Origin: Bacteroidales bacterium
Lineage (GTDB): Bacteria; Bacteroidota; Bacteroidia; Bacteroidales; UBA932
DNA length: 54,417 nucleotides
Assembly: GCA_017962235.1 (NCBI GenBank)
Contig: JAGCVS010000013.1
Location: forward strand, 1-54,417
Reading direction: 5' to 3'
Shown in pieces: positions 32,891-40,575 of the stretch (positions are counted from its first letter, which is position 1; the number at the start of each line of letters is the position of its first letter). Below the pieces are notes generated by a model. It had not been told where the DNA came from. It worked only from the letters and a program-made list of their open reading frames with translations, and searched no databases. The translations under genes were made by a program, and so were the position numbers.

Positions 32891-34755
32891 AAAGGCTTGA
32901 GCTTTTAGCTCCTGCTAAGACCTGTGACATCGGCATCGCGGCCATCGACTGCGGTGCCGATGCCGTATATATCGCCGGGCCGGGGTTTGGAGCGCGCGTC
33001 GCGGCCGGCAATCCGGTGAGCGAAATAGCCCGCCTGTGCGCCTACGCCCACAAATTCTCTGCACGCATCTACACCACCGTAAACACCATCGTCTTTGAAA
33101 ACGAGCTGGCGGAGGTGGAGAAGATGATTTGGGAGATGTATGAGGCGGGGGTGGACGCCCTTATAGTGCAGGATCTGGGCATCACCCGCCTGAACCTGCC
33201 GCCGATAGAGCTGCATGCCTCCACCCAGTGCGCAATCCGCACCTCGCAGCAGGCGGCGGCGCTGGCTTCGCTGGGCTTCAAACGGCTGATACTGGAGCGG
33301 CAGCTCTCGCTGGAGCAGATCCGCGCCATCCGCGATGCGATCCCCGGCACGGAGCTGGAATTCTTTGTGCACGGTGCCATCTGCGTATGCTACAGTGGCA
33401 ACTGCTACCTGTCGCAGTACCTTACGGGGCGCAGCGCCAACCGCGGCGCCTGCATCCAGGCGTGCCGCAGCTTCTACGATGTGGTGGACAGCGACGGTCG
33501 CGTACTGGCACGAGAAAAGAGCATCCTCTCTCCTAAAGATTATCGGCTGGACAACCGTCTGGAAGAGCTGGCCGATGCCGGAATCTGCTCTTTCAAGATT
33601 GAGGGGCGGCTCAAGAACGACAGCTACGTGAAGAATCTCTGCCGGCACTACCGCGGCTGTCTGGATGAGTTATTCTCACGCAGGCCGGAATATGCGCCGG
33701 CCTCTTCCGGCACGCAGGAAGGCGGTTTTACACCCAATCCGGATGCGACTTTCAACCGCGGCTACACGGAGTTCTTCATAGACGGCCGGCGCGAGGCCTG
33801 GAACAGTCTGGAGAGCACCAAGAGCCTTGGAGAATACATTGGCACGGTGCAGAAAGTGGATAAGACATCTGTCTTGACAGATGCGAGGTCTTTGTCCAAC
33901 GGCGACGGCCTTGTGTTCGTAACCGGTAACGGCATTGTGGGCATGAGGGCCGATGTGGTGACCGTCAGCCGGGTGACCGTGAAGGACACCGCCGGCATCG
34001 CCCCGGGCGACAAGATATACCGCAACTACAATATCAAGTTTGAGAGACAGTTACAGAACGATATGCCGCGCCGCAAGATAGATGTCGGTGTGGAATTCGG
34101 GCAAGACGAGGTCCGCGCCACCGATGTCGACGGTTTCTGCGTTACACTGCCGCTGCCCCAGAATGCGCCTGTGGCAGACAAGCAGGAGGCGGCAGCCGAC
34201 AATATCCGCCGCAACCTGGGCAAGCGTACGGACCATTTTGACTTCAGGTGCGAAGCGGTGGCTCAGGCGCCGGTGCGGTTCTATCCCGCAGCCACCCTGA
34301 ACGCCCTGCGCCGCGAACTTGCTGAGAAATTAACAGAAGGCCGCCTGGCGGCTATATCGGCACATCGTTCCGGTATCGGTCCAAACAAAGGCAGGATACC
34401 TGAAAAAACGGCCCAAAAACCGGGTATTGGTCCACAGTCCGGACCGTTACCGCAGCAGGCTGGCGGCAGTCAGTGCGGTACCGCCACCTACACCGCCAAC
34501 TGCGCGAACCACCTTGCGCGCGGGGTGCTGCTGGATATGGGATATTCGCAGGTGGAGGATGCCTATGAAATCGCCCCTAAGCCCGATGCAGAGCTGATGC
34601 GCAGCCGCTACTGCGTGAAATATGAGCTGGGTCTGTGTCCAAAATTGCACCCCGCAACCAAGGTCAAAGAGCCACTTTATCTGCTTAACGGAGGCAACCG
34701 CCTGCGCCTGCAATTCGATTGCAAAAATTGCGAAATGATAGTAACTTTGCCTTAA
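32881..34755 (+). CDS. U32 family peptidase / tRNA or rRNA hydroxylation-type protein
   Basis: A 624-residue member of the U32 family, related to YegQ (TrhP/RlhA), whose members act in tRNA or rRNA hydroxylation rather than as proven proteases. The N-terminal barrel has ELLAPAKTCDIGIAAIDCGADAVY, the EFFVHGAICVCYSGNCYLS and NRGACIQACR cysteine segments, and SFKIEGRLK. The C-terminal domain has further cysteines (CVKYELGLCPKL, CKNCEM) that could bind iron-sulfur or zinc. About residues 495-530 form an unusual linker with a repeat of GIGP units. ATG 32881 overlaps the TPR gene. Confidence 0.88.
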   Translation: MQLKRLELLAPAKTCDIGIAAIDCGADAVYIAGPGFGARVAAGNPVSEIARLCAYAHKFSARIYTTVNTIVFENELAEVEKMIWEMYEAGVDALIVQDLGITRLNLPPIELHASTQCAIRTSQQAAALASLGFKRLILERQLSLEQIRAIRDAIPGTELEFFVHGAICVCYSGNCYLSQYLTGRSANRGACIQACRSFYDVVDSDGRVLAREKSILSPKDYRLDNRLEELADAGICSFKIEGRLKNDSYVKNLCRHYRGCLDELFSRRPEYAPASSGTQEGGFTPNPDATFNRGYTEFFIDGRREAWNSLESTKSLGEYIGTVQKVDKTSVLTDARSLSNGDGLVFVTGNGIVGMRADVVTVSRVTVKDTAGIAPGDKIYRNYNIKFERQLQNDMPRRKIDVGVEFGQDEVRATDVDGFCVTLPLPQNAPVADKQEAAADNIRRNLGKRTDHFDFRCEAVAQAPVRFYPAATLNALRRELAEKLTEGRLAAISAHRSGIGPNKGRIPEKTAQKPGIGPQSGPLPQQAGGSQCGTATYTANCANHLARGVLLDMGYSQVEDAYEIAPKPDAELMRSRYCVKYELGLCPKLHPATKVKEPLYLLNGGNRLRLQFDCKNCEMIVTLP

Positions 34756-34756
34756 T

Positions 34757-35779
34757 ATGCGTTTTGCGGACATATATGGCAACGATGCGATTAAGGCGCG
34801 CCTTACCAAGATGGTTGATGAGAACCGCCTGGGGCATGCCCTGCTGCTGGTAGAGCAGGAGGGGACTGGCGCCATTGCCTTTGCCATAGCCCTTTCGCAA
34901 TACCTGAACTGCAAGCACCGCAGCGGCGGCGACAGTTGCGGAGAGTGCTCCAGCTGTCAGCGTCACGCCAAGTTCACCTATCCCGACATCCACTTTGTAT
35001 TTCCGGTAAACTCGTCACCCAAGCTCTCGGAGCAGGAGAAAAAGCGCCCCATAAGCGCCTATTTCATGCGCGACTTTGCGCAACTGGTCACAGAGAATCC
35101 ATATTTTGACAGCCGCGAGTTTACAGATGCGCTGGGAATAGAGAACAAGGCGGGCGCCATCACCGTGAACGAGGCGCGCGAAATAGCCGACACCCTCTCC
35201 CTGCAGCCATACGAATCGGACTACAAGATTATGGTGATATGGCAGCCGGAGAAGATGACTACCGATGCCGCCAACAAGTTGCTCAAGCTGCTGGAAGAGC
35301 CGCCGGCAGGAACCCTGTTTCTGATGGTGACCCAGAGCGCGGAGAAGATGCTCCCCACAGTGCTCTCCCGCTGCCAGATAATCCATCTGCAGCCGGTGGA
35401 GCGCGACGGTGCGGTGGACGAGCATAGCGACCAGCTGCTGCGCGACCTTCTGGAGGCGTCGCTTTCAAAGTCGCTGACAGATGTGCTGGACGCCGCCGAT
35501 GCCATTTCGTCGCTGGGCAAGGACAAGCAGCGCCAGTGGTGCATCTACGCAGAGGGTTTCATCCGCAAAATGTATATGATTTCCCGCGGGCTGGAGGGCA
35601 TCTCCTTTGCCCGGCAGGAAGAGAAAGATTACATTGCAACGCTGGTCCCCCGTATCAAAGAGCCGTTTTACGGCAAGGCGGCCGCGGCGCTGGATGCCGC
35701 CATCCGCATGATAGAGAGCAACGTGTCGGCTAAACTGGTTTTCGCCGACCTGGGGAACCGCTTTTATTTATACATTTAG
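34757..35779 (+). CDS. holB: DNA polymerase III subunit delta prime
   Basis: Clamp-loader subunit of 340 residues. The AAA+ core has lost a working Walker A: the expected lysine is replaced in EQEGTGAIAFA, as in non-ATPase delta prime proteins. A four-cysteine zinc knuckle lies at about residues 55-71 (C, CGECSSC). The SRC arginine-finger motif is seen in PTVLSRCQ. The region KLLKLLEEPP precedes it. It starts one base after the U32 stop and is followed by ricT after 6 bases. Confidence 0.93.
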   Translation: MRFADIYGNDAIKARLTKMVDENRLGHALLLVEQEGTGAIAFAIALSQYLNCKHRSGGDSCGECSSCQRHAKFTYPDIHFVFPVNSSPKLSEQEKKRPISAYFMRDFAQLVTENPYFDSREFTDALGIENKAGAITVNEAREIADTLSLQPYESDYKIMVIWQPEKMTTDAANKLLKLLEEPPAGTLFLMVTQSAEKMLPTVLSRCQIIHLQPVERDGAVDEHSDQLLRDLLEASLSKSLTDVLDAADAISSLGKDKQRQWCIYAEGFIRKMYMISRGLEGISFARQEEKDYIATLVPRIKEPFYGKAAAALDAAIRMIESNVSAKLVFADLGNRFYLYI

Positions 35780-35785
35780 ACTGAG

Positions 35786-37111
35786 ATGGATTACGAAGAT
35801 AAGAATCACGATTGCTCCCGCGGCTGTATAGTGGACCGCGACGACGCCGGCGCGCTTAGGGTGGCCTACAACAGCGGCTGCTGCAAGCTGGCAGACTTTG
35901 ACTGGCTGGCGGGCATCGACGACGACAAGTACAAAGACCTGTACGAAGTCCGCTTCAAGAACACCCGCAAGGGCATCTACCGCAACGATTCGGGGCAGAT
36001 GCTGCGCGAGGGCGACCTGGTGATTGTGGAGGCCACCAACGGCCATGACCTGGGCATCGTGACCCTTTGCGGCGCGGTGGTGCTGAGGCAGATGATGCGT
36101 CGCAAGATAAACCCCGAGACCTATCAGTTCAAGAAGATATACCGCAAGGCCAAGGCGCTGGACATAGAGCGCTGGCAGGAGGCGATTGCCCGCGAGCACG
36201 CCACCATGATCCGCTCCCGTCAGCTGGCCGCGAACCTTGGGCTGGAGATGAAGATCGGCGACGTGGAGTTCCAGGGCGACGGTACCAAGGCCATCTTCTA
36301 CTACATCGCAGACGAGCGCGTGGACTTCCGTCAGCTTATCAAGGACTTTGCGGAGGAATTCCATATCCGCATAGAGATGAAGCAGATAGGGGCGCGCCAG
36401 GAGGCGGGTCTCATAGGCGGCCTGGGCGTTTGCGGACGCCCGCTGTGCTGCTCCAAGTTCATGGCAGATTTCAAGTCCATCACCACCGCGGCGGCCCGCT
36501 GCCAGGACCTCGCCCTCAATCCGCAGAAGCTCGCCGGACAGTGCAGCAAGCTTAAATGCTGCATCAACTATGAGGCATCAACATATATCGACGCCCGCAA
36601 GAACCTGCCCGATGCCCGCGAACCGCTCGATCTGAAGGACGGTCTGGCATATCTGGTGAAGACCGACGTGCTGATGGGCACCATGTGGTTCTCCTTTGAC
36701 AAGAACAATATGGCCAACATGTTCCCGCTGAGCGCGGAGCAGGTGATACAGATCCGCGAGCTGAACCGCCACGGGAAGAAGGGCGACTCCGTGATAGAGA
36801 AGGCAAAGGGCGGCGACGACACCCCCGAATTTGTGAGCGCGGTGGGCGACGACAGCATCTCCCGCTTTGACAAGGCGGGCAAGCGGCGCAACCGCGACCG
36901 TGACCGTGACCGCGATCGCGATCGCGATCGTGGGGAGCGCGCCGGCAAAGAGCCTCAGGAGCGCGAAAAGACCGACCGGAATGGCGAGAACGCAAACCGC
37001 GGTGACCGGGAGGGCAACCGCAGCGAAAACGGCAACCGAGAGAACCGCAACGACCGGGGTGGCCGCAACCGTAACAACCGCCGCCGTCACCGTAATGAAA
37101 ACAAGGCGTAA
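35786..37111 (+). CDS. ricT: PSP1-domain protein RicT with arginine/aspartate-rich tail
   Basis: A 441-residue PSP1 homologue. In Bacillus the RicT protein, with RicA and RicF, forms an iron-sulfur complex affecting RNA processing; the partners are not in this window. Cysteine motifs CGRPLCCSKF and GQCSKLKCCINYE (about residues 215-270) are present. The last 75 residues are highly charged: a perfect six-fold hexamer repeat encodes (Arg-Asp)6 at residues 370-381, then Asn/Arg/Glu-rich sequence. The tail looks disordered and may bind RNA. gldH overlaps its 3' end by 17 bases. Confidence 0.9.
   Translation: MDYEDKNHDCSRGCIVDRDDAGALRVAYNSGCCKLADFDWLAGIDDDKYKDLYEVRFKNTRKGIYRNDSGQMLREGDLVIVEATNGHDLGIVTLCGAVVLRQMMRRKINPETYQFKKIYRKAKALDIERWQEAIAREHATMIRSRQLAANLGLEMKIGDVEFQGDGTKAIFYYIADERVDFRQLIKDFAEEFHIRIEMKQIGARQEAGLIGGLGVCGRPLCCSKFMADFKSITTAAARCQDLALNPQKLAGQCSKLKCCINYEASTYIDARKNLPDAREPLDLKDGLAYLVKTDVLMGTMWFSFDKNNMANMFPLSAEQVIQIRELNRHGKKGDSVIEKAKGGDDTPEFVSAVGDDSISRFDKAGKRRNRDRDRDRDRDRDRGERAGKEPQEREKTDRNGENANRGDREGNRSENGNRENRNDRGGRNRNNRRRHRNENKA
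36893..36928 (+). repeat. Hexamer tandem repeat in ricT
   Basis: Six in-frame copies of CGYGAY (CGCGAC, two CGTGAC, three CGCGAT) encode (Arg-Asp)6. Copy number could change by slippage without breaking the frame. Confidence 0.9.
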
Positions 37112-37598
37112 ATATCTGCTGCTTCCCCTGCTGCTCTGCATTGCTGCAGCATGCTCCAATCCGCACGAGCGGCTCACGCTGGTGCATGTGAACCAGCCCT
37201 CCGAGCTGGAGAACGGCATCAGCTTTGACATGGACATAGAGCAGGGATACACCTATTCCACCGCCATCGTATGCAGCATAGATGCGGCGCAGCTTTTCAA
37301 AGAGAAGGTAAACCTCTCCCTGGAAGTCATAGCTCCCAATTACGATTCTTTCAAAGAGAAAGTCACTTTCCCGCTGGTGCAGAACGGCTCCCAGAGGGCC
37401 GCGCTTGGCGGAGAGAGGGCGGCAGTGCGGTTCCAGAGGCACGGCTCCCTGCTGGACAACCAGTGGGGATGGCGCCGGGGCATAACCTGCGACACCCTTC
37501 CGGGGCGCTGGCGCGTGATAATTACCGCAGACAACCCAACCGACATGAACCGGATTCGGGCCGTTGGTTTTTCATATAAAGGCGAAGCCGATGAGTAA
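37095..37598 (+). CDS. gldH: GldH-family lipoprotein
   Basis: A 167-residue lipoprotein. The signal carries lipobox IAAAC (about residues 17-21). The family is known from Flavobacterium gliding, but homologues are common in non-gliding Bacteroidota, so motility need not be inferred. The pattern TYSTAIVCSIDAAQLFKEKVNLSLEVI and DNQWGWRRGITCDTL fits. The ATG at 37095 lies inside the end of ricT in another frame; earlier in-frame codons would be the charged ricT tail read out of frame and were rejected. The 3' end overlaps trmB by 8 bases. The ricT-gldH order recurs in Bacteroidota. Confidence 0.8.
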   Translation: MKTRRKYLLLPLLLCIAAACSNPHERLTLVHVNQPSELENGISFDMDIEQGYTYSTAIVCSIDAAQLFKEKVNLSLEVIAPNYDSFKEKVTFPLVQNGSQRAALGGERAAVRFQRHGSLLDNQWGWRRGITCDTLPGRWRVIITADNPTDMNRIRAVGFSYKGEADE

Positions 37599-38259
37599 GA
37601 ACAAGCTCTTCAAGTTTGCAGAGAACGAGACCTTCTCCTGCCTGATACAGCCCACCACAGAGCAGATGCTCGCGGGCGACCATCCCCTGAAAGGGAACTG
37701 GGGGCACGACGTGTTCCACAACACCAATCCCATAGTCCTGGAGCTGGGATGCGGCAAAGGGGAGTATACCATAGCGCTGGCGCAGCGCAATCCCGGTGTG
37801 AACTATATCGGTGTGGACATCAAGGGGGCGCGGCTCTGGAAAGGGGCCAAGTTCGCCACCCAGAACGCTATGCCCAACGTGGCCTTCCTGCGCACCCGCA
37901 TAGACTTTATAAAGGCTATTTTCGCCCCCGGCGAAGTGTCTGAAATCTGGATAACCTTTGCCGACCCGCAGCCCAAGAGCCCCAACCGGCGCCTCACCTC
38001 TCCGGTGTTCCTGGACCGCTACAGGGCCTTCCTGACCCCCGGCGGCATAGTGAATCTCAAGACCGACAGCCAGCTGCTGCACGAATACACCCTGGAGGTG
38101 GTCCGCGAGCAGAATCTGGAGCTGATTGAGGCCAATAACGACATCTACGGCACAGGCCGCGTTACGGAGGATGACATCCTCAACGTCAAGACCTATTACG
38201 AGAGCAAATTCCTCGCAGAAGGACTCCCCATTACATATTTAGCCTTCCGCCTGCGGTAG
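37591..38259 (+). CDS. trmB: tRNA (guanine-N7-)-methyltransferase
   Basis: S-adenosylmethionine-dependent methylation of G46 in tRNA. The protein is 222 residues. The SAM-binding motif is LELGCGKGEYTIALAQ (about residues 50-65), with YIGVDIKGARLW and the family motif FADPQPKSPNRRLTSP. ATG 37591 overlaps gldH; a GTG at 37564 would add nine residues with no homology. It is the last gene of the forward run, convergent with the inositol-phosphatase gene. A short palindrome (GCCGTT-AA-AACGGC, 38262-38275) lies between them. Confidence 0.95.
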   Translation: MSKNKLFKFAENETFSCLIQPTTEQMLAGDHPLKGNWGHDVFHNTNPIVLELGCGKGEYTIALAQRNPGVNYIGVDIKGARLWKGAKFATQNAMPNVAFLRTRIDFIKAIFAPGEVSEIWITFADPQPKSPNRRLTSPVFLDRYRAFLTPGGIVNLKTDSQLLHEYTLEVVREQNLELIEANNDIYGTGRVTEDDILNVKTYYESKFLAEGLPITYLAFRLR

Positions 38260-38265
38260 CCGCCG

Positions 38266-39060
38266 TTAAAACGGCAGCTTGTCAAGGTGGTTGCGGACTA
38301 TCTCTTTGATCCGGCGGCAGCTGGACTCACAGTTGGCAGCAATTACCATGGAGGGGACGTATAGCGACGGGAAGTCGGTGTCAAAGCTGCACACGGCGCC
38401 GCCCGCTTCTGTGAGAATAAGGGAGGCGGCGGCGTAGTCCCACGGCATCAGCCGCAGTTCAAAGTAGAGGTCGGCATAGCCGGAGGCGGTCAGGCAGAGC
38501 TCCACGGCGGCAGAGCCGGTGCGGCGCACGTCGTTGCACTTGTTGTACAAATCGTATATTATGTCGCTGCAGATGCGCGACCACTCTTTGTGGTAGGTGC
38601 TCATGGCGGTGTACAGCAGCCCGTCTGCAAACGGTCTGTCTGAGACATGGATGGGGCGGCCGTTGCAGAAGGCACAGCAGCCCTTCTGCGCGCAGTACAA
38701 CTCTTCCCGCCAGGGGCTGTAAACCACGCCCATGTATTGCTCCCCGCCCTTTATCAGTCCTACGCTTATGCAGCAGTTCTCGTTGCCGCGGGCGTAGTTG
38801 GCGGTGCCGTCTATCGGGTCGATTACCCAGACGTATTCGTGTCCTGCAATATCGTTCAAATCTTCTTCTTCGCAGAGGAATCCGCTGCCCGGAACCAGTG
38901 CGGCCAGGTGCTCCGTAAGATAATCCTGCACCGCCAGGTCAGAAGATGTTACCAGATTCTCCCGGGTGCCCTTGTCGTGCACCTCGAAGCCGGAGCGCAC
39001 CATAAGCTTTGCCGCCTGGCGCACGACACCGGCTATTTGTTCTAATGTGATGTTGGTCAT
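38266..39060 (-). CDS. Inositol monophosphatase family protein
   Basis: Magnesium-dependent phosphatase of 264 residues; family members act on inositol phosphate, 3'-phosphoadenosine-5'-phosphate or NADP, so the substrate is undetermined. Metal-site motifs are CEEEDL (about residues 80-85), DPIDGTANYARG (about 99-110) and the C-terminal WDYAAASLILTEAGG. A -7 box (TATCTTTG, reverse strand 39069-39076) ends 8 bases before the ATG, so its message may be leaderless. It is divergent from the DUF3109 gene. Confidence 0.92.
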   Translation of the reverse strand: MTNITLEQIAGVVRQAAKLMVRSGFEVHDKGTRENLVTSSDLAVQDYLTEHLAALVPGSGFLCEEEDLNDIAGHEYVWVIDPIDGTANYARGNENCCISVGLIKGGEQYMGVVYSPWREELYCAQKGCCAFCNGRPIHVSDRPFADGLLYTAMSTYHKEWSRICSDIIYDLYNKCNDVRRTGSAAVELCLTASGYADLYFELRLMPWDYAAASLILTEAGGAVCSFDTDFPSLYVPSMVIAANCESSCRRIKEIVRNHLDKLPF

Positions 39061-39068
39061 AGCGGCGG

Positions 39069-39076
39069 CAAAGATA
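39069..39076 (-). promoter_or_regulatory. -7 box close to the inositol-phosphatase start codon
   Basis: TATCTTTG on the reverse strand matches TAnnTTTG, with 8 bases between it and the ATG at 39060. The resulting leader would be only a few bases. Confidence 0.65.
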
Positions 39077-39097
39077 GCAAAGACCGCAGTTTTTGCG

Positions 39098-39105
39098 TAG
39101 ATTTG
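39098..39105 (+). promoter_or_regulatory. -7 box close to the DUF3109 start codon
   Basis: TAGATTTG matches TAnnTTTG with 8 bases between it and the ATG at 39114, mirroring the divergent promoter at 39069-39076. Confidence 0.65.
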
Positions 39106-39113
39106 CGCACAAT

Positions 39114-39749
39114 ATGATAGCGATAGACGACATACTGGTTTCTGACGAGATTCTCACTGAGTATTTTGCGTGCGATTATGAGCGGTGCAAGGGGGCGTGC
39201 TGTGTGATTGGGGAGAGCGGCGCACCGCTGGCAGAAGAGGAGGCGGAGCAGCTGGAGCGCGCCTGGCCGGCGTACAGCCCTATCATGACGCCGCAGGGGC
39301 GTGATTGTGTAGACAAGACAGGCTTCTTTGAGATTGACCGCGAGGGAGACATGGTTACCCCGCTGATGGAAATGGAGGCGGAGGCGCGGCAGGCCACCGG
39401 CAACAAGACCCTTTGCGAGACCTCAGACAACCCGTGTGCATTTACCTTTTTTGAGAACGGCAACTGCCTGTGCGCGGTGGAACGGGCGCACATTTGCGGC
39501 AAGTGCGATTTTATAAAACCGATATCCTGCCGGCTGTATCCTATCCGGGAATTCACTTTCTCGGACGGAAGCCGGGCCATGAACCTGCATCACTGGGCGT
39601 TGTGCAAGGAGGCCTTTGAGAAGGGGAAGAAAGAGGGGATAAAGGTGTATGAATTCCTCAAAGAACCCATAATAGCGGCCTACGGCGCAGATTTCTACGC
39701 ACAACTCGCCGCTGCAGATTCTATTCTGCAGGAGATGGGTAAGTCTTAA
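39114..39749 (+). CDS. DUF3109 family cysteine-rich protein
   Basis: A 211-residue protein with a YkgJ-like cysteine cluster: CDYERCKGACC near the N-terminus, then CETSDNPCAF, CLCAVERAHICGKC and SCRLYP. Such clusters probably bind zinc or an iron-sulfur centre; the biochemical role is unknown. The ATG at 39114 (MIAIDDILVSDEIL) matches family N-termini; a TTG at 39093 would lie upstream of the -7 box. Conserved histidines (LHHWALC) accompany the last cysteine. Confidence 0.88.
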   Translation: MIAIDDILVSDEILTEYFACDYERCKGACCVIGESGAPLAEEEAEQLERAWPAYSPIMTPQGRDCVDKTGFFEIDREGDMVTPLMEMEAEARQATGNKTLCETSDNPCAFTFFENGNCLCAVERAHICGKCDFIKPISCRLYPIREFTFSDGSRAMNLHHWALCKEAFEKGKKEGIKVYEFLKEPIIAAYGADFYAQLAAADSILQEMGKS

Positions 39750-39759
39750 AAATGCGGGT

Positions 39760-40017
39760 TTATTCTTCTCCCGCCTTGGCGCTCTCTTCTGCCAGGGTCT
39801 CTTCCGGAATGTCACATTCCTTTGCCGCCAGAATGGCGCAGGCCTGGTCGTAATCCTCATCCGCCACTACCAGCTCTATATCAAAGTTGCCGCCGGCAAA
39901 ATAGCCCGCATAGGGCATATTCTCATTGAGGATGTTGCAGCGGATACCCTCCGCCTCCAGCAGGGAGCGGTCCATCTGTGCGTCCATGACGCTGGGGTAA
40001 TACTTTACGGTTTTCAT
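39760..40017 (-). CDS. DUF2007 family small protein
   Basis: An 85-residue protein with the DUF2007 (putative signal-transducing) pattern: MKTVKYYPSVMDAQMDRSLLEAEGIRCNILNENM, then IELVVADEDYDQACAIL. It resembles a single ferredoxin-like domain with an acidic, probably flexible tail (PEETLAEESAKAGEE). It has no signal or membrane segment. It lies 2 bases after the membrane protein gene upstream and is convergent with the DUF3109 gene. Confidence 0.85.
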   Translation of the reverse strand: MKTVKYYPSVMDAQMDRSLLEAEGIRCNILNENMPYAGYFAGGNFDIELVVADEDYDQACAILAAKECDIPEETLAEESAKAGEE

Positions 40018-40019
40018 GG

Positions 40020-40505
40020 CTATTCCTGGCTTTGAGGATGGCTCATCCGGTAATTGTAATACACGTTGCTGATAATGCGGAAGGTGTCGCGGCTGGGGCC
40101 GTCTACCTTTACCACACCGGGGGTGTCATCGTTCACAATAAAGGTGATGGCATCCTCCCACATGCGGGTCAGGCGGATTGCCAGACGCCCGCTGCGGAAC
40201 TTCATGTTGCCGTTCTCTTCGCTCACAAGGTTGTAGCCCGCCTCTTCCATGGTCTTCATCACGGAGTCGCGGTATTCCGGCCATTCGCCGTCCAGGTTCA
40301 GGCGCCCCTTGCGGTAGCCGAGGGCGGGATATATCGCCGCGATGCCCACAAACACAATTACTATGGGCAGCAGCGACCCCTCCTGGAACATGTCGGGCAG
40401 GGAGGTGAACTTCTGATGTGAGGTCAGGAGCACTATCCCGATGCAGATGAAGAATATAATTACAAAGTACAGTAAGTACTTGAGAGAACGAATCAGATAC
40501 CGCAT
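40020..40505 (-). CDS. Small membrane protein of unknown function
   Basis: About 161 residues with two hydrophobic segments near the N-terminus (YLLYFVIIFFICIGIVLL and LPIVIVFVGIAAIYPAL), followed by a soluble domain of about 100 residues (DGEWPEYRDSVMKTMEEAGYN ... RDTFRIISNVYYNYR). I do not recognise a named family; similar proteins appear to be common in Bacteroidales. The ATG at 40505 was chosen because the two membrane segments start right after it. A -7 box lies at 40535-40542. Cotranscribed with the DUF2007 gene. Confidence 0.7.
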   Translation of the reverse strand: MRYLIRSLKYLLYFVIIFFICIGIVLLTSHQKFTSLPDMFQEGSLLPIVIVFVGIAAIYPALGYRKGRLNLDGEWPEYRDSVMKTMEEAGYNLVSEENGNMKFRSGRLAIRLTRMWEDAITFIVNDDTPGVVKVDGPSRDTFRIISNVYYNYRMSHPQSQE

Positions 40506-40534
40506 TATCGTTTGGTTTAACAATTGTACATTCA

Positions 40535-40552
40535 CAAAAATAACTAATTTTG
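40535..40552. promoter_or_regulatory. Back-to-back divergent -7 boxes
   Basis: The reverse strand carries TATTTTTG (40535-40542) for the membrane-protein operon. The forward strand carries TAATTTTG (40545-40552) for the coiled-coil gene. They are separated by two bases and together form an imperfect palindrome. The two promoters probably exclude each other, or share a regulator. Confidence 0.6.
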
Positions 40553-40575
40553 TGTCAAGTTAACAATCATTCATT

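Noticed and set aside
33858-33896. Imperfect palindrome in the U32 gene (GGATAAGACATCTGTC ... TTTGTCC) resembling the uxaA insertion
   Set aside because: The encoded residues align with the normal family length between KVDK and GDGL, so there is no extra segment and the symmetry is weak.
38262-38275. Palindrome GCCGTT-AA-AACGGC between trmB and the inositol phosphatase gene as a terminator
   Set aside because: The stem is short and no T-run follows on either strand.
39754-39774. GCGGG/CCCGC stem between the DUF3109 and DUF2007 genes as a terminator
   Set aside because: Only five base pairs, with a loop of about 11 bases and no T-run after it.
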